Shown: positions 56,056-62,622 of the stretch, in pieces
Layout of the letters: each line of letters opens with the position of its first letter
How positions within the stretch are numbered: position 1 is the stretch's first letter
Source of the DNA: an uncultured Alistipes sp.
GTDB lineage: Bacteria; Bacteroidota; Bacteroidia; Bacteroidales; Rikenellaceae
Length of the DNA stretch: 62,622 bases
Assembly: GCA_944321755.1 (NCBI GenBank)
Contig: CALUMM010000007.1
Span: forward strand, 1-62,622
Direction: 5' to 3'
The notes under the pieces: generated by a model
What the model was told of the DNA's origin: nothing
Databases searched by the model: none
What the model saw: only the letters and a program-made list of their open reading frames with translations
Translations under genes and position numbers: made by a program

Positions 56056-58728
56056 TCAGCGGACCGCGGTCATCGGTGCGGCGGGCAGCCGGTAGCTGCG
56101 CCCCTCGATGCGGATGCGACAGGGGGCGTCGGCGGTGTAGTACCACGCGCCGTTGCGCCGCACGAGGGCTACGGTGGCCGGACGGTCGGCCGAGATGCGT
56201 ATGCCGTCGGCCGTGAGTTCCGTGCCGCGGGCCAGGAACCATTGGTCGTCGCTCGCCACGGCCAGCACGGCCCGGCAGCGAATGCCTTCGGCCTCCATCG
56301 TGCGGAGAGAGTCGGCCGAGAGGATCCGGTCCCGGCGTCCGTCGCGCTTGACGACGCATACGCCCACCGTCCCCGGTTCGCCGCCGTCGCTCCAGCGGAC
56401 CTCGCGGATGGCCGACCCTGCGGCGTCAACCGGTTCGTAGAGGGCGGCGAAGGGGCGTGTCCACGCCTCGCCGTACTGCCGGGCGATGAAGGTCTGCGTC
56501 GGGGTATTCTTCACGTCGTAGGGCATCGGGGTGCGGGTCAGGGCGTCGATCGCCGGGCTTAGCGCCTGGAAGATTTCGCGCTCCTGCTCGCCGCGCATCC
56601 ACATTCGCATCCCGACCTCGCCGCCCTCGGGCAGGTGCATCGTGAAGCACCCCTCGACGTCGCGGTCGCTGCGTGCCGAACGCTTGTTCCAGAGGTAGGA
56701 GTAGGCGTAAAGGTTTCCGCCGGCAAACGAAAGCTCCTCGGTCGGCGAGGTTTCGAGCCCGAGCGTGAACTCCTGGCCGATGTTGTGGTAGAAGTAGTCG
56801 TGCATCCGGTCCTTCCCGTCGAGGCGGCGCGAGCGGAAGAGATCGACGTAGTAGGCATGTTCGGGATCGGTGTTGACGATCAGGATCTGCCTCCGCTGGT
56901 CGGACTGCGTCTCGGGTTCGAGGAACGAGAAGTCGCCGTAGAGCACCCCGTCGTAATAGCCCTCGCGGCACTCCGGGGCGGGATAGCACCCTTCGAGCCG
57001 GAAGGCATGGTGCGACATCATCACCGGATAGGCCGAGATGCCGTCGACGCAGACCGTGTTGTGGGCCGGGAACTGCGAATAGAACTCCGCGTAGTCGAGT
57101 GTCGTATAGCCCGATCCGCGTCCCAGGTCGGGGGCCAGGACATATCCCTTGCCGTAGAGTTCCATCGAGATGCCGTTGGCGTGCATGTGGTTCCCCTTCG
57201 AGCCGCAGACGCTCATCATCAGGCTCCGGGCCGGGTCCATGCCCGAACGGGCGGCAAACCAGCTTACGCCGGGCGAATGGAACGTCGGCGTGACGTACTC
57301 CTCGACCTGTCCGGCCTCGACGGCGGGATCGAGCGTGAGGGGTTTCATCGAGGTGAAGGTTTCGACCTTGGGCGGGAGCTTCGCTCCGGGGTCGGTGCGC
57401 CCGGCTGCGGGGTCGAAACAGCGGTAAAGAGCCGTAAAGAGTCGCTCCTGCTCCTGTTTGCCGTACTGTTGGGCATTGGCGACCATGCGCGGATAGAAGT
57501 CGGTGCGCATCCGTCCGTAGTGTCCGTCGCCCCAGCAGACGCCCAACCCGTTCGGGAAGAGATACTGCGGGACGTTGGCCACGGCCCGGGCCAGAACGGG
57601 ATAGGCCTCGACCAGATCGACGCCCAGCACCTCGTCGACCAGCCGCACGAACGACGTGAACTCCGACAAGACCATCGTGGCGTAGCCCGGCGACTCCTTC
57701 CAGAGGCCCGTCGCGGGATCGAAGCCGAAGTCGATCAGCCGACCGATGGACCACTGCCGCACGGAGGATTCGTTGAGAATCTCGTTGAGCCAGTAGCGGC
57801 GCCCGCGGCCGTCGGCATAGGCTTCGTCGTCGCCCAGCACCAGCGCGATACGCAGCACGAACTGGGCCTGGATCAGATTCCAGTTGTTGTGCGGCACGCC
57901 GTTGGCGACGATCACTGCGGCCCATTTGCGGAAAGCCTCCTCGTAGACGGCGATCTTCCCGGGGCGAGTCTCGGCGAGGTAGTCATGGAGAAAGTCGTAG
58001 CACTCGGCGGCCGGAACGGCGATGTCCTCGTGGATCACCTCGAAGGAGGTCAGCCCCACGAGGGTCTGCTGCTGGCCGTGGTTCAGGTCGACGGGCACCT
58101 CGCGCCAGTAGAGGCCCGTCATGTAGGTGTCGAAGACGTCGGCGGCCATCCTGGCGTAGCGTTCGTCGCGCGACCACCACCAGAGGAAGGCCGCATCGCG
58201 GGCGAGGTTCAGGATTTCGAGGTTCATCGACTCGACGTTCCGGCCCGTCTTGCGGGGATCGACCCACTCCATCTCACCGGTCGCCTTGTTGCGCATCCAC
58301 AGGCCGAGCGAATCCTGCCGGGGCGGGATGTCGGCCAGGGCGGGCCGGGCGTAGTCGGTCTGCGTGCCGCGCGAGGCGGTGAAACGGACCGTCGGAACGG
58401 GGGCGTGCCCCGCCACGTGGTCGAGCACCTCGCCGTCGATGTAGATTTCGGTGGCGTGGCTCTGCCAGTACATCTGGAGCCGGTCGACCAGCCAGTCGGG
58501 GTCCGACGTATGGCGTGCGGCATAGGGCTCCACACGGTTGCGGAGTCCCTCCATGGCGGCTTCCCCGGCGGGGGTGGCGAGCAGCTGCGCGATGCTCCGG
58601 CGGCAGGCCGTGTCGTCGATCATGCGCGGGTACTCCTTTTTCAGCGCGGGGATCTCGATGCGTGGTCCGGCCGCGGCGGACACTGCGACACAAAGTGCGA
58701 GGACGAATGAACCGATTTTGTGTATCAT
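56056..58728 (-). CDS. Heparinase II/III-like polysaccharide lyase
   Basis: An 890-residue secreted protein (signal about 1-20). The N-terminal half is an (alpha/alpha) toroid (LARDAAFLWWWSRDERYARMAADVFDTYM, NNWNLIQAQFVLRIALVL, FDPATGLWKESPGYATMVLSEF). The second half is a beta-sandwich with the heparinase II/III pattern KGNHMHANGISMELYGKGYVLAPD and YYFQFPAHNTV-like FYSQFPAHNTVCVDG, which includes the conserved His and Tyr. It probably cleaves an acidic polysaccharide by beta-elimination; which PL family is not clear. The start at 58728 is fixed by the signal peptide and by the promoter five bases upstream. Confidence 0.87.
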   Translation of the reverse strand: MIHKIGSFVLALCVAVSAAAGPRIEIPALKKEYPRMIDDTACRRSIAQLLATPAGEAAMEGLRNRVEPYAARHTSDPDWLVDRLQMYWQSHATEIYIDGEVLDHVAGHAPVPTVRFTASRGTQTDYARPALADIPPRQDSLGLWMRNKATGEMEWVDPRKTGRNVESMNLEILNLARDAAFLWWWSRDERYARMAADVFDTYMTGLYWREVPVDLNHGQQQTLVGLTSFEVIHEDIAVPAAECYDFLHDYLAETRPGKIAVYEEAFRKWAAVIVANGVPHNNWNLIQAQFVLRIALVLGDDEAYADGRGRRYWLNEILNESSVRQWSIGRLIDFGFDPATGLWKESPGYATMVLSEFTSFVRLVDEVLGVDLVEAYPVLARAVANVPQYLFPNGLGVCWGDGHYGRMRTDFYPRMVANAQQYGKQEQERLFTALYRCFDPAAGRTDPGAKLPPKVETFTSMKPLTLDPAVEAGQVEEYVTPTFHSPGVSWFAARSGMDPARSLMMSVCGSKGNHMHANGISMELYGKGYVLAPDLGRGSGYTTLDYAEFYSQFPAHNTVCVDGISAYPVMMSHHAFRLEGCYPAPECREGYYDGVLYGDFSFLEPETQSDQRRQILIVNTDPEHAYYVDLFRSRRLDGKDRMHDYFYHNIGQEFTLGLETSPTEELSFAGGNLYAYSYLWNKRSARSDRDVEGCFTMHLPEGGEVGMRMWMRGEQEREIFQALSPAIDALTRTPMPYDVKNTPTQTFIARQYGEAWTRPFAALYEPVDAAGSAIREVRWSDGGEPGTVGVCVVKRDGRRDRILSADSLRTMEAEGIRCRAVLAVASDDQWFLARGTELTADGIRISADRPATVALVRRNGAWYYTADAPCRIRIEGRSYRLPAAPMTAVR

Positions 58729-58733
58729 CTCTT

Positions 58734-58741
58734 CAAAGATA
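58734..58741 (-). promoter_or_regulatory. -7 promoter element of the heparinase-like gene
   Basis: On the minus strand TATCTTTG matches TAnnTTTG exactly and is followed by five bases and then the ATG at 58728, predicting a leaderless transcript. A TTG lies 23 bp upstream. The 149-bp gap to the preceding gene is the largest in this half of the locus, supporting a separate promoter. Confidence 0.6.
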
Positions 58742-58877
58742 GTGAAAGGTGAGTGCAGAAAAAACAAGTTTGCTTGGTTTTTTATGCCGAACCGCATCCT
58801 CTCTTCGATATTGTCAAAGACAGCGATTTTTTCGGGTTTCAAGACTTGGAACCGGTGCCGCAGCGGGCGGTCGGGAT

Positions 58878-60461
58878 TTATCGGGTGATGTAAAAGATGC
58901 GTTCGACGGGTTCGGCACTCTGCACCGAGTCGGGCAGGCCGTACTGCCAGGCCACGACTCGCACCCGGATCGGGTAGCGGCTGCGGGGCGGGATGTCCGT
59001 GAGCTGCAGCGCGCCGTCGACCACCTTCGCCGGACCCTCCTTGACGAAATAGACTACCGGAAGCCCGCAATCCGACCGGGCCTTCAGCTCGGGAGCCGCT
59101 TCGCCCGTGCGGATGTCGGGCAGCGAAGGGAAGAGGATGCTTTGGCGGCGTCCTGCCGTATTGCGGAAGGGCAGTTCGACAAGCAGCTGCTGGACGGCAC
59201 CCTTGAAGTGCCGGTCGCCGGGATGCTCGGCCGCGAGCCAGATTTCCCGGCCGCGCCGCGGATTGTCGACCGTGCCCCGCCCGAAACGGATGCGGAAGGT
59301 CGTATCGTCGACCACCTCCACGGGGCCGCTGATCCTCCGGATCACCGGCCGTCCGGCGGGATGCCCCGCCGCCGGATGCCGCCGCAGCGAGTCGCTGAAG
59401 AAGGCCCGCAGGCGGAACGTGCGCCCGTCGGCTTCGGGATGCAGCGTGCAGCGCATCCGGGCGTGGAGGTGTTCGTCGTAGCGAAGCGGGGCGCCTTCGT
59501 ACTCGTATCCGATGTAAAGCGGTTGCTTGTGGCGTGTCGCGGCGTAGCGGGCCTCGGTCAAGCGGGCCATCTCGCGGTCGAAATACCAGAACGCTTCGTG
59601 GCGGTTGCCGCGGAATTGTGCCGCCGGGGCGGCTTCGGCACGCCGCTCCTGCCCGGGGGACCAACGCTCCGCGAGCCAGCCGTCGTCGGGGTTCACTGCC
59701 CGGAGCGGCGTGCCGAGCCGTTGCTCGGCGGCTTTGGCCAGGAAGCGGGCGATGTACTCCGACGTTTCGTCCCCGACATCGAAGTGCCCCCGTCCGGCGT
59801 CGCCCAGAAACGAGATGCAGCTTGCCGGATACATCATCCGGAAGGCCAGGGCGGGTCGTACGCGATCCACCCACCACTCGTATTCGCCCTCGATCATCAG
59901 CCCCGGGATGCCGTCGATGTTGCGTGTGCGGCCCCATTCGAGGTTGGCGCCTCCGTATCCCGTGAGGTTCGTCCGCGGGGCGTCGCCGTGCAGCGATACG
60001 ACGGCCAGCGTCCGTTCGGGGTTCCAGGCCGCGAAGTTCCACGGGAAGGTCGCCAGCGCCGAGTGCCCGACCGGGACGACGGGTGCCGTGGCGATCTCTT
60101 CGTACCCGCTTGCTGCGGCCAGCTCCGCCAGGGCGCGGAAAAGCGTTTCGTTGCAGCCGGTCGATACGTCCCACGGCATATCCAGGATCGGGGTGATCCA
60201 GACGATTGCGAAATCCAGCTCTTCCATCCGCTGCCGGAAAAGCCGGTTTTCGAAGAGTGTCTCTTCGCTCATGTTGTGTTGCCCGACCACCACGGCGCGG
60301 ACCCGTTCGCACGTGGGCGGAATCCACAGATAGGCATCCGGCTCGCGCCCGGTCTCTGCCGAGACGATACCGTGCGTTGCGACCCGCCACTGCCATTCGG
60401 CGGCTCCGGCCCGGGCTCCCGCCCATCCGGCGAGCAGGAGCAGAAAAAGCAATCGTTTCAT
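58878..60461 (-). CDS. Secreted alpha/beta-hydrolase, putative esterase
   Basis: A 527-residue secreted protein (signal about 1-21). The N-terminal ~260 residues have an alpha/beta-hydrolase pattern: RAVVVGQHNM before the first helix, the nucleophile elbow VPVGHSALATF with Ser134, and LGDAGRGHFDVGDE with His226 as candidate catalytic His. The C-terminal half is beta-rich (VIRRISGPVEVVDDTTFRIRFG and IPPRSRYPIRVRVVAWQYGLPD). It may remove acyl groups from the glycan; I do not recognise a named carbohydrate-esterase family. It overlaps the upstream beta-helix gene by 4 bp, so the two are translationally coupled. Confidence 0.7.
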   Translation of the reverse strand: MKRLLFLLLLAGWAGARAGAAEWQWRVATHGIVSAETGREPDAYLWIPPTCERVRAVVVGQHNMSEETLFENRLFRQRMEELDFAIVWITPILDMPWDVSTGCNETLFRALAELAAASGYEEIATAPVVPVGHSALATFPWNFAAWNPERTLAVVSLHGDAPRTNLTGYGGANLEWGRTRNIDGIPGLMIEGEYEWWVDRVRPALAFRMMYPASCISFLGDAGRGHFDVGDETSEYIARFLAKAAEQRLGTPLRAVNPDDGWLAERWSPGQERRAEAAPAAQFRGNRHEAFWYFDREMARLTEARYAATRHKQPLYIGYEYEGAPLRYDEHLHARMRCTLHPEADGRTFRLRAFFSDSLRRHPAAGHPAGRPVIRRISGPVEVVDDTTFRIRFGRGTVDNPRRGREIWLAAEHPGDRHFKGAVQQLLVELPFRNTAGRRQSILFPSLPDIRTGEAAPELKARSDCGLPVVYFVKEGPAKVVDGALQLTDIPPRSRYPIRVRVVAWQYGLPDSVQSAEPVERIFYITR

Positions 60462-61858
60462 TGGAAGCGGATATTTTCGATAAATTCGTTGACGGTCATC
60501 CCGTCGGTGTTTTTCAGCCGTCGGCCGCCGATCCGCACGTTTTCGAGCGTCACGTCGCGGACCAGACGTCCGGCATCATACCCTTCGATCGACGCGGGGC
60601 GCAGGTCCGGAATGGCTGCGCAGGAGATGTTGCGCAGCGTGACACGCTCGATGCCCCGGCCCGGCGCCGTGCAGTATTTCTCGTTGAAAACCACCTCGAA
60701 ATGGAAGAGTTGCCCCTCTTCGACGCGCTCGATGCGGATGTTTTCGTAGGTGATGTCGCGGATCAGGTTCAGGTCCCCGCAGCAGATGGCCATGCAGCCC
60801 TGATAGTCGGGATCGTCCTCGTCATGCTCCAGGATGTCGATGTCGCGGAACGAGATCCGTTCGATCGTGTTCCCGCGTCCGTCGCCCGTGTAGCCGTGGA
60901 TGCCCATGTTGATCGGGTGCGCGATGTCGGCCCATAGCACCGAACCACTGACCGAGATGTCGCGCGTGTCGCCGCGGTACTCCCAGCGGGGCCCGTAGAC
61001 GGCGATGCAGTCGTCGGAGTTGCGCATGAAGACCCCATCGACATGGACATCCGAACAACTCATCAGATCGATGCCGTCACTCCAGCCCTGATAGCTGAAC
61101 GAGCGGATGTTGCGCACGCGGATGTCGCTGCTCTGACCTCCGAAAACGGTGTAGTGGCGGGGATTGATGAAGATGAGATCCTCGACGGTGATCTGTCTCG
61201 AATAGCGAATCTGTACGCCGCGTTTGGGCGTCAGCACGAGGCCGCGGCCGCCGATGCGGACGTTCTCGACGCTGTCGCACAGCAGGGCGCCCTTCACCAC
61301 GGCCCCCGGAGCCAGATAGACCCGCGTATTCGAGGGGATGGCGAAACCGTCGCACCCCTCGGGCGGGGTATGGACCCCTTCGCCGAAATAGACGACCCCG
61401 GGATCGTCCGGCTGTGGGATGTCCGTTTCGGGGGCGTTCGTGAAGAGGTGGAGGTTGCGGTGCCGGTCTCCGTCGAACTCGATCGAGAGGTTCTGCGGAC
61501 GGTCGAGCCGGAAGGTGGCGATATTCCCCTTCAGACGGGGTTTCACTCCCGCCGAGAGGGGCCGGACCGTCACGTCATGCGCCGTCCCGTTGTTCTTCTT
61601 GACCATCACCTCGACCTCGCCTTCGAAGTCGAACGTCACCATCGAGGCCTCCGACGGACGGTCCATGTCGACCTTGACCTTGTATTCGTAGAGGTCCTGC
61701 CACGCGCCGCCCGGCGTGCGGACCCGGACCGTGTAGTCGTCGTTGTGCTGCGCGTAGTAGATCCCCCGCGGAACGGGATGGATCACAATCCGCTGGGCCA
61801 TCAGGGGCATCGCCGCGCTGCACAGCCATGCTGCAAGCCAGATCGTCGGGCGTTTCAT
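60458..61858 (-). CDS. Right-handed beta-helix glycosidase, GH28/GH49-like
   Basis: A 466-residue secreted protein (signal about 1-22). Residues about 24-140 form a beta-sandwich like the N-terminal domain of GH49 dextranase-type enzymes (GIYYAQHNDDYTVRV). From about 150 there is a right-handed beta-helix with repeated turns (VENVRIGGRGLVL, RQITVEDLIFINP, SDIRVRNIRSFSY). Candidate catalytic acids are in WSDGIDLMS (Asp261, Asp264) and NSDDCIAVY (Asp282, Asp283), with MGIHGYTG following. The GH28 RIK motif is not seen, so polygalacturonase activity should not be assumed. It lies 4 bp after the GH97 gene. Confidence 0.78.
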   Translation of the reverse strand: MKRPTIWLAAWLCSAAMPLMAQRIVIHPVPRGIYYAQHNDDYTVRVRTPGGAWQDLYEYKVKVDMDRPSEASMVTFDFEGEVEVMVKKNNGTAHDVTVRPLSAGVKPRLKGNIATFRLDRPQNLSIEFDGDRHRNLHLFTNAPETDIPQPDDPGVVYFGEGVHTPPEGCDGFAIPSNTRVYLAPGAVVKGALLCDSVENVRIGGRGLVLTPKRGVQIRYSRQITVEDLIFINPRHYTVFGGQSSDIRVRNIRSFSYQGWSDGIDLMSCSDVHVDGVFMRNSDDCIAVYGPRWEYRGDTRDISVSGSVLWADIAHPINMGIHGYTGDGRGNTIERISFRDIDILEHDEDDPDYQGCMAICCGDLNLIRDITYENIRIERVEEGQLFHFEVVFNEKYCTAPGRGIERVTLRNISCAAIPDLRPASIEGYDAGRLVRDVTLENVRIGGRRLKNTDGMTVNEFIENIRFQ

Positions 61859-61862
61859 CGTT

Positions 61863-62622
61863 TCAGAGTTTGTGGTTGGACTTCAGTCGTTTGATACCCT
61901 TCGTGTCGGTCCGGTCGGCGGGCAGGAAATGGAGCGCCGCGCCTCCCCGGGCCTGGAGCGAGAAGTGCAGCGGCATCCCGCCCCGCACCAGGTGCCGCGA
62001 AACCCGTACCCGGGTCGGCGTGTCGACCGTCTCGTCGTCCGTGTAGGCGCGCAGCACGTAGTCGCGGCCCGCATCGAGGAAGTCGGTCGGGAGCGTCACC
62101 TCGCACGCCTCGTCGCCGGAGATCACCCCGGCAAACCACTCCTCGCCCGAACGCCGGGCAATGGCGATGTGTTCGCCGATCGTGTCGTCCACGACCCGCG
62201 TGTCGTCCCAGACCACGGGTACGTTGTCGAAAAATTCCAGTTCGGGGACCTCCCGCGTGCGGGACGGCGTGTCGTACCAGTAGAGCGTCTGCAGGGGCGA
62301 GAAGAAGAGCACCGGGAAGGTCAGCTGGTGGGCGTGGGTGTTGCGGATGCGCGGATCGAAGTAGCAGACCGTATAGTCGCCCGCGCCGCAGAGCATCCGC
62401 GTGAAGGGCAGCACGGTGTTGTGCGAGGCTGCGGGGAACTCCTCGTTGCCGCGGATGCCCTCCTGGGTCAGCAGGTTCGGGTATGTCCGGGAGTAGCCCG
62501 TCGGGCGGTATTCGTCGTGGATGTTGACCATCAGGTGATTCTCCGCGGCGAGCCGCACCAGGCGGTGCACCCACTCGGACCAGTGCTGCGAGGTGAACTG
62601 CACGAATCCGAACTTCACGCCC
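61863..62622 (-). CDS. GH97 glycosidase, C-terminal part (cut by window edge)
   Basis: The last ~253 codons of a gene that continues beyond the right edge; the GTG at 62618 is internal, not a start. The sequence VNIHDEYRPTGYSRTYPNLLTQEGIRGNEE is the GH97 (SusB-type) barrel end, followed by the C-terminal beta domain. GH97 contains inverting alpha-glucosidases and retaining alpha-galactosidases; the residues that decide between them are partly outside the window. It is the first visible gene of locus 7, which may extend further right. Confidence 0.92.
   Translation of the reverse strand, partial: GVKFGFVQFTSQHWSEWVHRLVRLAAENHLMVNIHDEYRPTGYSRTYPNLLTQEGIRGNEEFPAASHNTVLPFTRMLCGAGDYTVCYFDPRIRNTHAHQLTFPVLFFSPLQTLYWYDTPSRTREVPELEFFDNVPVVWDDTRVVDDTIGEHIAIARRSGEEWFAGVISGDEACEVTLPTDFLDAGRDYVLRAYTDDETVDTPTRVRVSRHLVRGGMPLHFSLQARGGAALHFLPADRTDTKGIKRLKSNHKL

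Noticed and set aside
58729-60426. Upstream extension of the heparinase-like frame to more than 1400 codons
   Set aside because: The extension overlaps the esterase gene in another frame and encodes low-complexity Arg/Pro/Gly sequence; the signal peptide and promoter place the start at 58728.

Overview
The window looks like a chromosomal segment of a gut Bacteroidales bacterium. GC content is high, and Alistipes (Rikenellaceae) is my best guess from codon use and gene style; that is inference. The evidence is three SusC/SusD pairs, many lipoproteins, a hybrid two-component system, an ECF sigma factor, and promoters of the Bacteroidetes type (TAnnTTTG near -7, no Shine-Dalgarno dependence). 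I found no rRNA, tRNA, CRISPR array, transposase or phage gene.

Layout. (1) 1-480: tandem repeats of about 170 bp, each with hairpins, cut by the left edge. (2) 581-8770, minus strand: a SusC-SusD-DUF4843-PKD-like-TlpA operon with no carbohydrate-active enzyme. (3) 9485-12649, plus strand: a LuxR-type regulator followed by a solitary TonB-dependent receptor with a well-formed promoter and an adjoining palindrome. (4) 12745-13608, minus strand: an AraC-type regulator divergent from (5) 13970-40074, plus strand: fourteen tightly packed genes. These are SusC, SusD, a 117-residue InlB-repeat lipoprotein, a clan GH-A lipoprotein, two GH42-like paralogues, a GH2 beta-mannosidase, an S1 sulfatase, a GH10 enzyme with tandem fibronectin-like domains, a GH78 alpha-L-rhamnosidase, a GH3 beta-glucosidase, an unclassified 'DEP' hydrolase, a neutral-ceramidase-like protein and a Gfo/Idh/MocA protein. 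(6) 40247-44311, plus strand: a hybrid two-component sensor/regulator. (7) 44386 to the right edge, minus strand: a third locus with a GH97 (partial), a GH28/GH49-like beta-helix, an alpha/beta-hydrolase, a heparinase II/III-like lyase, GH43, GH88, an ECF sigma factor, SusC, SusD, a Big-2 surface lipoprotein and an alginate-lyase-like PL. A bidirectional terminator separates (6) from (7).

Working together. Locus 5 looks like one long transcription unit that binds and imports a glycan or glycoconjugate through SusCD. It would remove sulfate, beta-mannosyl, alpha-rhamnosyl and beta-glucosyl groups and cut the backbone with a GH10-fold enzyme. The substrate is not determined; sulfated, rhamnose-containing glycoconjugates fit best. 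Locus 7 combines two lyases with GH88, the usual partner that hydrolyses the unsaturated uronic acids lyases make, so its substrate is probably a uronic-acid polysaccharide.

The most interesting signals: a nine-G run in the 5' coding part of two different susC genes (possible phase variation); a possible 18-residue leader peptide with three His and three Leu codons before the locus-5 susC; an E-to-K difference between the two GH42-like paralogues; two apparently leaderless promoters with the same 5-nt spacing; and enzymes that keep their fold but lack hallmark residues (ceramidase-like protein, Gfo/Idh protein).
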